This document shows positions 48,251 through 58,800 of a stretch of DNA of 64,000 nt, piece by piece. Position 1 is the first letter of the stretch, and the number at the start of each line of letters is the position of its first letter. The position numbers and the translations under genes are program-made. The stretch is from the NCBI GenBank assembly GCA_963556145.1, contig OY744464.1, positions 7,601,508-7,665,507 on the forward strand. The letters run 5' to 3'. The stretch comes from Hygrocybe punicea. Its lineage: Eukaryota; Basidiomycota; Agaricomycetes; Agaricales; Hygrophoraceae. The notes below the pieces were generated by a model. It was not told the DNA's origin. It saw only the letters and a program-made list of their open reading frames with translations, and did not search any database.

Positions 48251-49165
48251 CGGTATGACTTGCTACTGCGCAATGCGCATGCCGTCTTGCTACAAGTAGT
48301 GGATTGATGAAGGCCTATCTGCCCCATCTTCATTTATGCCTACGACATTCATGGTTACCTAGTTTTGTAAAATGTAGTCGATCAGATATAAGGCAATGCG
48401 ATTGACCTCACCTAGTTTTTTGTCGACGCGTCATGGTAGTTTGTTTGGTGGAGTTTGATTTACTTGCCAGCACACCGTCGCAAAAAATGAAAGTCTTCAA
48501 TTTTATATGGGCTATTCCAGCCTCTGTGACTCTCTTCGCTCTATTGCAATTCTTCCTATCATATGTGTTGAGCAGTGGCCTGTTTCTGCCCCACCTCTAT
48601 GAGGCTTGGATTGTAGAGTAGGTCCTTTTTCTTCTGATATTTGCATTTGCTTCAAGTCCGTCCACAGAAACCCTGTATATTGGCTTCGCCGGTTCTCTCC
48701 CATGTGTGTTTTTTATTGGTATCCCAGTGATATTCTATTTACCTTGTTTGACTTCAGACAATCGCCTTGCTTTGCTGGGATGTCGACATATAGTTTGATT
48801 GCATCGCTTGTTCGATTTGACCATGTCCCAATGGTGAGTTATCTTGCTTTTATTAATGTCGTGCTTTATATACTGATTAGTATCAGTATTCCCAATGGAT
48901 GCACGAAGAATGCCGTCAATCACTTGACTTGTCAATTGAGTATGTTTTTTTTATGTCGACCTTTATATGAGTTTGTTGATTCTTGGTAGTGAAAATCCCT
49001 CGCTGCTATATGGTAATCATATCTCAATAGCTCCTGACTTGTTTACAACCATGCGATGGTTGTATTCTCATTTGTGTGTTTCGTTATTGTCTTATTTTAT
49101 GTTTTGTTTGCTAATTAATCATTTGCAGTGAAAATACTACGCTACTATGTGATCATCACTTCCCA

Positions 49166-52100
49166 ATGTCATCCGACGTGGTTGGGTCCACTCACCCATT
49201 TTATTCCCATTTATCGTGTAAGGAGTTTCCTTACTCCGACGGAAAGCATTTGTATGTTCCCTCCCACTCTAGTCTAGGTGAATATATACGGCTCCCCAAA
49301 GTAGACCGTGCCCCAATGGTTGGTGTACTCTTTTTTAAATACTTCAACTTCTCACATGTTCTGCAGATTGCTACTTTCTTTGTGACGAGTCACATGTCAT
49401 CTTCGTGCGCAATGCACTTGTCATTTGCCCGCAACAGTTGTCTGTTGTCAACCATGTCCAATGTCTTTAAAATGTCCAATGTCTTTAAATCATCCACTGT
49501 TGTTAATGTCATACGCAGTTTGTCTTGGGTTCACCATATACTGATAGAGCTATACTATTTGTTGGTACACATTTATGCCATGCCAAAACATAATATTTTG
49601 GCCATATGTACTGCTCTATCTCTTTATATGTGTCGGAATCAAATGTTACGTCATGATTTCTATGCAATGATTGCTCTCTCAAATATGCCATTGAAAATTA
49701 CAAAGCTGTGGAAGCATGCTCCGAATGGTGTTGTACGTGCTTCATCTGTGCTGCATTTCTATGTCATTGGCCTTCATCTTCCAGTATGTCTTGATTTACA
49801 CTGGTTATTTATTATTCATGACTTAGTTTCAGTGTTAAAGTGTCTTGTGTTTTGCACTGTCATTTTTCAACCCACTTCCTGGTTCTTGTCTTGTTTGGAG
49901 TTGCATCAATTACACAACCCCACTATATTTAAAGATGTTAATAAACATGTGCATATAACCTCAAAGCTTGTGGGTGGTGGGAGATCTTATCTATTTCCTG
50001 CACAAGCTTTACATCCATATCTTGAAAATAGTGGTGATAATATTGATCCTGAGTCATTTTATCATTTTGTTGATCACATTAATAAGGCAGACAAAAATAT
50101 TTATCCCATTGATAAGTTTGTATATACAAGAATACCTTTGCTTAACATTGTCCCTCATATATCTGGTAAAATGGTACATAAGATTGCACATGTGCACAAT
50201 ATTTCTATTGGCTCTCATGTACTCAAAAAGGATATGTTGGCATATTTTGAAAACCATGACTGTCTCAATTGTATGCATCATTTTAGCATATTCTCCTTTG
50301 CAAAATCTCAGACAGTAAAAAGACAACGGTGCATACAGCTTACTTCAAAAGAACCTCAAGTATGCGATTTCCCTCCACCTCCATTGTCTCAAAATCTGAC
50401 TCATAATGTTATATCAGACTTTTGCAATGATTCAAAACCCAACAGATTTGAAGAGTCAGGGTGTGCTGTGTGTGGGGAATTGGTGCCTTTGAGTAATCTG
50501 AGTCGCTTGAAAAGTGTAAAAGGTATGCTCAATATCTTAGACGCTCCAGGTGTGACAAGAATTGAGCGTAAAGATTCTTCAGAGAGAATCAGAGAATTCA
50601 AAGGTCCTGTTCTAGACTATCAATGTGATAAAATTTGTGGGGAATGTCGAAGTTGTATTAGGAAAGGAAAGATTCCAAAGCTTGCTCTGGCCAGAGGTCT
50701 TTGGCTTGGTTGTGTTCCAAAAGAACTCTTGGATCTTCGATTTGTTGAAAAACTTCTTGTAGCTCGCATACGACACAATTGTTGTTTCGTGCAGGTTGCC
50801 TCAGGCATGAGAAAAATGACATCACATGTTGTTGCATTTCAATCACCCATTCCAAAAGTGTACCAGGCCCTACCACCCCCTGCTGAGGACCTTGATGATG
50901 TTCTGGCTATTTTGTTCACAGGACCATGTAAGCCAACAGCAAAAGACTTTGAACGCACTCCACTGCTGGTGCGCAGGAACTATGTTTCAAGAGCACTTGA
51001 ATGGTTAAAAGTTAATCACATTGACTACCATGACTTGGATATATCTTATGATAACCTTGCACAATACCCTGAAGATAGTCCACCTGTCTCAGTTGAGTAT
51101 CGTCATAAAGAAACAAATAAAGTACCAGAGGGGACAAGTGTATTTGACAATGAATGTGAAGATGGTACTGAAGATGGTGATTGTCCTTTTGTTGTTCATG
51201 GACTGACTAGTGACTCTCTTAATACCCAAACAATAAACTCTCTCAAGGGTATTGCACTTCGACATCTGAACAGTGGTGGTAAGGTGTTGGCAGTTGGTCA
51301 ATCATCTACATATGAGTCAATCTATAAAAACCCAGAGCTTTATCCACAAATGTTCCCATGGTTATTTCCATATGGATTAGGTGGCATAGGTTCAACATCT
51401 TTGTCTGATGCTGAGCATAAGCGACATCTACTTATGTATCATGATAAACGCTTTCAGACAGACATATACTTTCCTTTTGTTGCTTTTAGTCATGCTCAAA
51501 TCAAGGCAAGCACAGCAAGTGGATATTTACTTGCAGACAAATCAAAATTCAAGGATATCACCAATCGTTTATTAAATGTTAACCAAGATGTATTGCATTC
51601 TTTGGCAAAAAGGCTCTCAGATGGAGAAGCTGTAAAACCAGTTAACCAAGAAGAGAAAGATTGTTATCAGATTGTACAAGACTTGGATCATGTAGGAGCT
51701 AAAGTAAGTGGATCTATAACAAGTAAGAAGTATATGAGAAATGAAATTTGGTCTCTGATTGCATATTGTGGTGCTCCCTCATGGTATATTACACTATCTC
51801 CAGCTGATGTTAAGCATCCTATTTGTTTATACTTTGCTGATACAAAGGAAACTTTTAATCCAACAATTAAATCACATGATGAGCGAATCCGTATGATTGC
51901 CAAAAATCCAGTGGCAGGAGCAAGATTCTTTGACTTCATGGTTAATCTTTTTATTAAGCATGTTTTAGGTGTGAATACAGATCATCCTGGAATATATGGA
52001 GAAACTTCAGCTTATTATGGCACAGTTGAACAACAAGGTCGTCTTACTTTGCATCTTCACATCTTGATTTGGATTCGTGGATGTCTGAGTCCACAAGAAA

Positions 52101-55100
52101 TTAGAAAGAAAATATTGGATCCTTCATCAGATTTTCAGAGAAAGATCATTGAGTATCTGGAAAGCACACATATTGGAGAATTTCTTACAGGAACACAAAA
52201 TGAAGTGTTTGAAAAAATTGATGAAGTTTCACAATCATCCAATTACATAGATCCAACACTGATATTGCCTAAGGCACCCCCAAAGCCTTGTTCAAAGCCA
52301 TGTGGCACTTGTTCCAAATGTCAAGCAGTGAGGAAGTGGGATCATAAGTTTAATTTTGAAGTTGATGATATTTTGGCCAAGTCTAATATACATCGCTGCA
52401 CTACCAACAGAAATAAAGATGGATCTCAAAATAAAAATCGTCAATATGTTGGATGTTTGGATAACCAGTGGGGCAAGTGTAAAGCTCGTTTTCCTCGACC
52501 AGTGTTCAACAAAACTGAAGTGGATCCTGAAACAGGTGCTCTTAACATGAAAAAAAAAGAACCTATGATAAATACTGTTACACCATTGCTTACCTATTTG
52601 TGTCGCTCAAACACAGATGTAACAAGTCTAAAATCTGGAACTGCCATTAAAGGTGTAATTCTTTATGTTTCAGATTACATTACAAAAGTATGTTTAAAAA
52701 CACATGTTATCTTTGATACAATTCGTGCTATGTTTCAGAGGAACAGTGAGATGATTGGAGGCACTGATACACAAAAGGAAAAAGCTCGCAGACTTATGAC
52801 AAAAATTGTTAATAGTCTGAGTGCAAAGATGGAATTTGGTGCCCCAATGATATGCATGTACCTCTTACGTAACCCTGACCATTATACAAACTATCAATTT
52901 GTTCCATTCTATTGGCAGAGCTATGTTCATGAGGCACGTATAATTTGGAATCCAAAAGATACCAGAGATAATGCTGAAAAGGTAGCATTGATTAAACGCC
53001 AAGGTTGTATTATTGGTCTGTCTCATGTTTATGATTATATATATCGACCTCTTGAGCTAGAGTATATGTGCCTATATGACTGGGTAAGTCGTTGTAAACG
53101 TGAGAAGTTTCCTGAGTCAAAGAAAAAAACTAACAAGTGTTATGAAACACCTGTCAGTGTTGATGATGAGAGTACTCATTATGATACTTCTTGTGATTTA
53201 CCAAGTGAAAAAGATGTATCTGATGTGGATAGCCAATATAATCATAGTGTCTTATGCACAGGTATTTTGAATACTAAAAAGGCATGTATCTCAGAAGAAG
53301 CAAACAACAAAGAAACAAAAACTAATATCTCTTCAGGCTTTTTCTCTTTCCTTGATGCTCATCCACTTCACACTTCACATGGAACACGATGTGTGAAGGA
53401 GAGCAGTGCACGTGTTCCTACTTTTACAGGTGCTATATTGCCACGCTGTGATCAAGGTGATCGTGAATATTATTGCTCTACAATGCTTGCATTATTTCGA
53501 CCATGGCGGACTGGACATAACTTGAAAACAGTTGTTCAATCATGGGATGAATCATTTTTGTCATATGAATTTAGTAAGAGACAATTGGAACTTATCGAAA
53601 ATTTCAATATTCGATATGAATGTCTTGATGCTAGAGATGATTTTCATGCCCAGCTTCGCAAAGGATCAGCAAATTTTCCAAGTTGGCTCAAGGCTGATGA
53701 AGCTACATTGAATGATGATATTGAATTAGAAGATGTGATTGATGATGAAGCATTTCCAAATCTATGTGAAGAGATTGATGTAGATTTAAAAGCAGTAGGA
53801 AAGCGTGAAAAGAAACGTCAACTTGACATGGCAACAATACGGTCTGTGGTAACACAAACTGGTTGGACTGAGGTTGTGCCAGCAAATTTGAGTGTTCAGC
53901 CTCCTCCTCCACCTACAATTATCCAGACTGGAACTCAATGGAAAGCTGCTGTGCTGAAGAAACGACAAGATCTGCTCAACCTCCATGCAGAAAACTTACC
54001 AAGTGTTGCCAATCCTGAGAAAATTTTACATAGATCCTATCACAACAATGTTAGAATTATTGATAAGACATATTTTGAAAAAAAATATTATTCAGTAAAA
54101 TCTAAATTAGAAATAGAGAATGTTGTTGAAGAATTTCATCTCAATCAAGAGCAAATTAGAGCTTTTCATATTGTTTCACATCATGCTTCTACAGAAACTT
54201 CTGATCAATTAAAGATGTACATTGGTGGTATGGGTGGCACAGGAAAAACCCAGGTATTGAAGGCATTGGTGCAATTTTTCAATAAAAGAAATGAAACACA
54301 TCGCTTCATCATTGTTGCACCTACTGGAACAGCTGCTGCTCTTCTAGCAGGATCCACTTATCATTATGTATTTGGCTTAAATGAGAAAAGTGATGAACAT
54401 TTGTCAGCCAAACAGCTTTCTCAGTTAAGGTTGCGATTGCAAGGTGTTGACTATATTTTTTTTGATGAAGTGTCTATGTTATCTTGTCAAGACATGTATC
54501 GTATTAGTGTGAGGATGGCAAAAATTTTTAATGAAACAGAAATGCCATGGGGTGGAAAAAATATGATATTTGCAGGAGACTTTGCACAGTTGCCACCAGC
54601 AATAGGACATGAAAATGCATCTTTGTATAGTAGAACTGTTGGCTCTCACGCTACTAGCCGTTTTGATCAAGAAGCTGCAATTGGTAAAGCATTATGGCAC
54701 CAAGTTACAACTGTTGTCATATTACGAGAAAACATGAGACAAAGAAGTCAAACTAAAGAAGATTCTCAGTTAAGACAAGCTCTTACAAACATGCGATATA
54801 AAGCATGCACTCTTGATGATATCATATTTCTACGGTCACGAATTTCAAGCAACATACCTGGTCGTGCTTCAGTGAAAGACAATGAGTTTAGGCAAGTTTC
54901 AATAATCACAAATTTTAATATTCATAAGGATGAGATTAATTGCTTGGGTTCATTGAGATTTTCTAAGGAGACTTCTCAGCCATTGGTTGACTTTTTTTCT
55001 GAAGATTCAATTAGCAGTTCCTATGAGAAGAAAAAATGCAAAAACTCAGCTTGTTCTAGAATCAATAAGGTTACAACACTATCTAAGAATGTTCAGAGCA

Positions 55101-56812
55101 TCATTTGGAATCAACCACATAGCTCAAATGCAAAATGCATACCTGGAAAACTTTCTTTGTGTGTTGGGATGCCAATCATGATTCGGAACAATAGTGCAAC
55201 AGAACTGTGTATAACTCGTGGTCAAGAAGGTACTATATATGGTTGGCAGCATGAGATTGGTTCACTGGGTCAGAGAGTTTTGGACACCTTGTTTGTAAAG
55301 CTTATCAATCCTCCACAGACTGTTCAATTTGATGGGCTTCCAGAGAATGTTGTTCCAATAACAAAAACCACCAATACTGTAGATTGTGCACTACCAGATG
55401 ATTCTTCAATCACTATTTCTCGTAGTCAAGTGGAGGTTCTTCCCAACTTTTCGATGACAGATTACTCTTCTCAAGGTAAGATAAGGCCATATAATGTAGT
55501 GAACCTTAACAACAGCCAGTCTCATCATTCATATTATACTGCTTTGTCACGGAGTTCTTCTGCATCTGGAACTATCATTCTTCAGGGTTTTGATGCAAGA
55601 AAGATCACTGGAGGTGCTTCAGGTGCATTACGTCAAGAATTTCGTGAACTAGAACTTTTAGATGATATAGTTCGTTTAAGATACAATAGCAAGTTACCAA
55701 TGTCAGTCACAGGTGATCGCAGGAATACACTAATCAAATCTTTTAGAGAATGGAAAGGTGAACACTATGTACCTGAAAAAGTCCATAAAGCCATCCGCTG
55801 GAATATGTCTGATAAATTTCATGTGGATTCAGATGAGAATGATAGTCAGTGGAAAATGTTAGACAATGTGAAGAAATTTCCAGCAAAAGGAACATCTCTA
55901 ATTCAGAATGTTCAACCAACAGTTACTAAAAGAAAAATTAGTGGGTCTTGTGTTGCACCACAGAAAAAGAGGTCAAAGACATGTAGCACTATTCTGGATT
56001 CTCAAGCAGCATCTATACATATTCCTGATGGTATATGTTGGAGCAATAACAGTTGTGCATATGATTCCACAATAATTATATTTTATGCTATCTGGCATGA
56101 AAGTCAAACCGGACAACTAACATCTTTTAGAAATGTGAATAACCAGTTTGTAGAATTAATGGAAGATGGGTTTTTGAAATATATCAATGGTGATTATTCA
56201 TTGGAAGACATACGGGAATATCTGAGGCGTTGCTTATATCGTTACGCTCCTGGGAACTTCCCTTGGGGATTACTTACTAGTGTTCACACACTCTTGGATT
56301 ATCTATTACAAACTGATGTCCCCATACTTGAGTCTTCTGTATTTTGCCCTCAACGACACCCTGTGCCAAGACACCAAATAACAACCCATAAATGCTGCAT
56401 TGATATTGGAATAGTTGGTTGTGAATCCATACAAGATGGAATTGATCTCTTTGTGACTCCTCTAAGTTCAAAGTGTCCTATATGTAATGATACGCTACTC
56501 AGAAAGTTTAAATTTGTAAGCTCACCTCAGCTATTTGCATTTACAATTCCTCCTGGAACAACAACGTTGGACCATGATCTTGCAATACCAGTGGAGGGTC
56601 AATTGCAACCATGTAATTATAATCTTAGAGGTGTTATATATTTTGGAGATGTTCATTTCACATCTCGCATTGTCACTACAACAAAACATGTCTGGTTTCA
56701 TGATGGTATTGTAACTGGCAGATCTATGGAATATGAAGGCAAGTTGGATGATATAGTTCTTAATACATGCAACTCCAAGCAAGCATGTGTTGCTATATAT
56801 GTTATTGTATAA
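49166..56812 (+). CDS. Helitron Rep/helicase with C-terminal ubiquitin-protease-like domain, 2548 aa
   Basis: The first 260 or so residues are poorly ordered and may include retained introns. A Cys-rich region follows (GCAVCGELVPLSNLSRL; CDKICGECRSCIRKGKIPKLALARGLWLG). The Helitron-like N domain precedes the rolling-circle nuclease with HUH residues in LTLHLHILIW (H963, H965) and the tyrosine pair YVSDY (Y1167, Y1171). A Pif1-type helicase has Walker A GGMGGTGKTQ (about 1687), Walker B DYIFFDEVSML, FAGDFAQLPPA and the late motif YTALSRSSS. From about 2285, ICWSNNSCAYDST resembles a ubiquitin-specific protease Cys box, followed by a CPIC zinc-finger-like part and KHVWFHDG as a possible His box. 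No stop or shift across 7.6 kb suggests recent activity. Rep nicks and joins one strand; the helicase unwinds donor DNA. Confidence 0.85.
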   Translation: MSSDVVGSTHPFYSHLSCKEFPYSDGKHLYVPSHSSLGEYIRLPKVDRAPMVGVLFFKYFNFSHVLQIATFFVTSHMSSSCAMHLSFARNSCLLSTMSNVFKMSNVFKSSTVVNVIRSLSWVHHILIELYYLLVHIYAMPKHNILAICTALSLYMCRNQMLRHDFYAMIALSNMPLKITKLWKHAPNGVVRASSVLHFYVIGLHLPVCLDLHWLFIIHDLVSVLKCLVFCTVIFQPTSWFLSCLELHQLHNPTIFKDVNKHVHITSKLVGGGRSYLFPAQALHPYLENSGDNIDPESFYHFVDHINKADKNIYPIDKFVYTRIPLLNIVPHISGKMVHKIAHVHNISIGSHVLKKDMLAYFENHDCLNCMHHFSIFSFAKSQTVKRQRCIQLTSKEPQVCDFPPPPLSQNLTHNVISDFCNDSKPNRFEESGCAVCGELVPLSNLSRLKSVKGMLNILDAPGVTRIERKDSSERIREFKGPVLDYQCDKICGECRSCIRKGKIPKLALARGLWLGCVPKELLDLRFVEKLLVARIRHNCCFVQVASGMRKMTSHVVAFQSPIPKVYQALPPPAEDLDDVLAILFTGPCKPTAKDFERTPLLVRRNYVSRALEWLKVNHIDYHDLDISYDNLAQYPEDSPPVSVEYRHKETNKVPEGTSVFDNECEDGTEDGDCPFVVHGLTSDSLNTQTINSLKGIALRHLNSGGKVLAVGQSSTYESIYKNPELYPQMFPWLFPYGLGGIGSTSLSDAEHKRHLLMYHDKRFQTDIYFPFVAFSHAQIKASTASGYLLADKSKFKDITNRLLNVNQDVLHSLAKRLSDGEAVKPVNQEEKDCYQIVQDLDHVGAKVSGSITSKKYMRNEIWSLIAYCGAPSWYITLSPADVKHPICLYFADTKETFNPTIKSHDERIRMIAKNPVAGARFFDFMVNLFIKHVLGVNTDHPGIYGETSAYYGTVEQQGRLTLHLHILIWIRGCLSPQEIRKKILDPSSDFQRKIIEYLESTHIGEFLTGTQNEVFEKIDEVSQSSNYIDPTLILPKAPPKPCSKPCGTCSKCQAVRKWDHKFNFEVDDILAKSNIHRCTTNRNKDGSQNKNRQYVGCLDNQWGKCKARFPRPVFNKTEVDPETGALNMKKKEPMINTVTPLLTYLCRSNTDVTSLKSGTAIKGVILYVSDYITKVCLKTHVIFDTIRAMFQRNSEMIGGTDTQKEKARRLMTKIVNSLSAKMEFGAPMICMYLLRNPDHYTNYQFVPFYWQSYVHEARIIWNPKDTRDNAEKVALIKRQGCIIGLSHVYDYIYRPLELEYMCLYDWVSRCKREKFPESKKKTNKCYETPVSVDDESTHYDTSCDLPSEKDVSDVDSQYNHSVLCTGILNTKKACISEEANNKETKTNISSGFFSFLDAHPLHTSHGTRCVKESSARVPTFTGAILPRCDQGDREYYCSTMLALFRPWRTGHNLKTVVQSWDESFLSYEFSKRQLELIENFNIRYECLDARDDFHAQLRKGSANFPSWLKADEATLNDDIELEDVIDDEAFPNLCEEIDVDLKAVGKREKKRQLDMATIRSVVTQTGWTEVVPANLSVQPPPPPTIIQTGTQWKAAVLKKRQDLLNLHAENLPSVANPEKILHRSYHNNVRIIDKTYFEKKYYSVKSKLEIENVVEEFHLNQEQIRAFHIVSHHASTETSDQLKMYIGGMGGTGKTQVLKALVQFFNKRNETHRFIIVAPTGTAAALLAGSTYHYVFGLNEKSDEHLSAKQLSQLRLRLQGVDYIFFDEVSMLSCQDMYRISVRMAKIFNETEMPWGGKNMIFAGDFAQLPPAIGHENASLYSRTVGSHATSRFDQEAAIGKALWHQVTTVVILRENMRQRSQTKEDSQLRQALTNMRYKACTLDDIIFLRSRISSNIPGRASVKDNEFRQVSIITNFNIHKDEINCLGSLRFSKETSQPLVDFFSEDSISSSYEKKKCKNSACSRINKVTTLSKNVQSIIWNQPHSSNAKCIPGKLSLCVGMPIMIRNNSATELCITRGQEGTIYGWQHEIGSLGQRVLDTLFVKLINPPQTVQFDGLPENVVPITKTTNTVDCALPDDSSITISRSQVEVLPNFSMTDYSSQGKIRPYNVVNLNNSQSHHSYYTALSRSSSASGTIILQGFDARKITGGASGALRQEFRELELLDDIVRLRYNSKLPMSVTGDRRNTLIKSFREWKGEHYVPEKVHKAIRWNMSDKFHVDSDENDSQWKMLDNVKKFPAKGTSLIQNVQPTVTKRKISGSCVAPQKKRSKTCSTILDSQAASIHIPDGICWSNNSCAYDSTIIIFYAIWHESQTGQLTSFRNVNNQFVELMEDGFLKYINGDYSLEDIREYLRRCLYRYAPGNFPWGLLTSVHTLLDYLLQTDVPILESSVFCPQRHPVPRHQITTHKCCIDIGIVGCESIQDGIDLFVTPLSSKCPICNDTLLRKFKFVSSPQLFAFTIPPGTTTLDHDLAIPVEGQLQPCNYNLRGVIYFGDVHFTSRIVTTTKHVWFHDGIVTGRSMEYEGKLDDIVLNTCNSKQACVAIYVIV

Positions 56813-56830
56813 GTTCACATATAAATTTTG

Positions 56831-56870
56831 AGAGGACTCGGATATGCCATGCAAAGCAATGGCCCTCTAG
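56831..56870 (+). other. Candidate Helitron 3' terminus (hairpin plus CTAG)
   Basis: GCCAT (56846-56850) pairs with ATGGC (56859-56863), and an outer AGAGG (56831-56835) pairs with CCTCT (56864-56868). CTAG ends at 56870, fitting the CTRR rule. The base after it is C rather than the canonical T, and the hairpin sits closer to CTAG than usual, so this is a candidate only. Confidence 0.45.
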
Positions 56871-58680
56871 CACAAGTTCAGGGAGGTCACGGTGGGCATA
56901 TGCAATCCTACCTGCGAACGGAATGTAAGTGACTACATGGATTGGTTAGTATATACCGTCGGGTAACGAGTGTATACGAGCCTCACATCGAATGGATGAT
57001 GTCGGGGTTACCATGTGCCAGTGATGCAAACAGCCTCGCAATTTCGTCTGCTTATTGAAGACGCAACGCTGACCGAATCGGACCGAACAACGTTTCCAGC
57101 ATTTTTCCTGTGGCGTTGTTGTGTTTGACGATCAAGGCCCTCGCCCGAAGTATGACCGATTGAGAGGGAGGTAAGGAAAACGTGGACAAGGCGAGAGCTG
57201 AAAAAAACCGTCGGCACCATTTCCGCATAAGACGCGTCAAACACAAACAATATTTATAGTTTACAAACAAAAAGAGTACATGGAGGGACCAAGACAACGG
57301 CATCATCACACCTATCCCCAATACCGTCATCAGCCCGTTCTGTCGCACATAGCACAGGTGTTGGTGTTGTTGTACACTGTAGTCCAACGTCCACATATCC
57401 TGCAATAACTCTGGTGACAAGGTCCGCTACCATGGCCGTCGCTCATCGGGTCAGAGGTCCCATAGAAGTGATCAGAGATCGCGTCTCCTATGAAGCAGTG
57501 TCCAAAAACCTTCAGCAATCATTCGGCCTGGAACATTTCGCGGAAGCTTGCCTGCTTTCAAGTTGTCCACATCAGGGACTGTACGACCGAAGACAACGTT
57601 ATCGGCGACAATGCGAATATCAGGCACAGAGAAGTCTGAAGGCATGGCAACTGGGAATCTCGCGCTATAAATGATTGTTAGGTCGATGCAAATCCTGCAA
57701 GGGTGGAGGACCAGCCTGGTTGACCAGAAGCCTGAGGTCCTTTGTAAACTGGCAGGTGTGGTTCGGTGGATGGCGAAGTGCCGAAATGAATAGACAAGGT
57801 AAGCTATTTAACATTTCCTGTGATCTAATAGCCAGATCGTAGATCTTATCGCTCTCATCTGGGAGCATCCGCTCTTTAGCGCGATCGAAGTGTGTGGCAT
57901 ATCACAGGACCCCAGGACGGTGAACAGAAATGCACCGAGAATGGCACCGTGACCCTCGAGAAATCATTCATTTCAGCGATCGGACCGTGGGAGATTTGCC
58001 TGGGTGAGAGATTGCTCATTTGGCGAAGCCGGTTCTCGAACAACGCCGTCCTGGGACGGGGCTACGAGCGTACAATTCCACAACTCCTTCCAGCAGCATG
58101 GACTTCTTGATGCAATACTAGCTAGGCGGACAGTTCTGCAACTTATGTCAACGAGCGCGACCCAGAGAAGGAGACCGCCAACTACATCAGCCTGACTCAT
58201 ATCTCTTACCACACGAGGAGCTAATCCATGGTAAGCTACAAAACCAATTTCCCGTCGTCGTTCGAATCACCAAACATGTTCCTGAGTACCTTCAGTTCAT
58301 TGTCACCTGCCGTCATTTTACAGGCGCAAAATCGCTCTAACCGGTTATATATAACAACATCAACATTATCGACTATCATCATTGTCCATGTATGAAGCCC
58401 AGGAACCGAGCATAGATTTGTTGAGACTCACGAAAGCTCTTGCTCCACCCACGTCCTTGACATCGGAGCTACACGCTTGCCGCTCAGGATTTCACTCAGG
58501 GCATCAGATTAATTTACCCAAAATTGATCTCGTCAACAGCCGCAGCGTCCGATTATTATTCAGGTTCGCGTACATTTTACTGAAGCGATGAAGGTAAGAC
58601 TTGCGCCACAGAAAACTATGGAAGATTCGTGTTAACGGCATAGAGTGATGGACTGGCTTATCAAGATAGCCCACATCCCA
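56871..58680 (-). other. Coding-like region, probably a minus-strand gene or remnant
   Basis: CpG-rich sequence with plausible minus-strand exon pieces: QADVVGGLLLWVALVDIS (about 58195), ATHFDRAKERMLPDESDKIYDLAIRS (about 57900-57815), MPSDFSVPDIRIVADNVVFGRTVPDVDNLKAGKLP (about 57640-57540) and MVADLVTRVIAGYVDVGLQ (about 57430-57375). Splice signals exist (for example GTAGC / TTGCAG near 57425-57390), but no continuous model could be built and no domain was recognised. Part of it resembles 17415-17515. It sits immediately upstream of the borosin gene, so a role there is possible but unsupported. Confidence 0.3.
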
Positions 58681-58699
58681 CGAATCGTCCGGAAATGCG

Positions 58700-58707
58700 T
58701 ATAAAAA
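58700..58707 (+). promoter_or_regulatory. TATA box of the borosin gene
   Basis: TATAAAAA in GCGTATAAAAAGGG, about 100 nt upstream of the ATG at 58801. Transcription probably starts 25-40 nt further downstream. Confidence 0.6.
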
Positions 58708-58800
58708 GGGTGACCGGACAAGCAATCGCTTTCACATCGTGATTCCTGATATCGGTTTCGCCCTTGTTATAGTTGTCACGAAATACCAGCGTCCACCGTC

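Larger units (their letters stand above)
48430..56870 (+). mobile_element. Autonomous Helitron (5' limit uncertain)
   Basis: It contains an uninterrupted Rep/helicase frame (49166-56812) and a terminal-hairpin candidate with CTAG at 56867-56870. The 5' end (canonically TC) was not identified. The limit given is where upstream sequence changes from the kinase-like gene to AT-rich, CpG-poorer sequence. Genes at 42.4-46.9 kb could be inside or outside. Confidence 0.7.

Noticed and set aside
58504..58725. Minus-strand 73-codon frame upstream of the borosin gene
   Set aside because: It overlaps the TATA region, has no recognisable domain and no splice partners.
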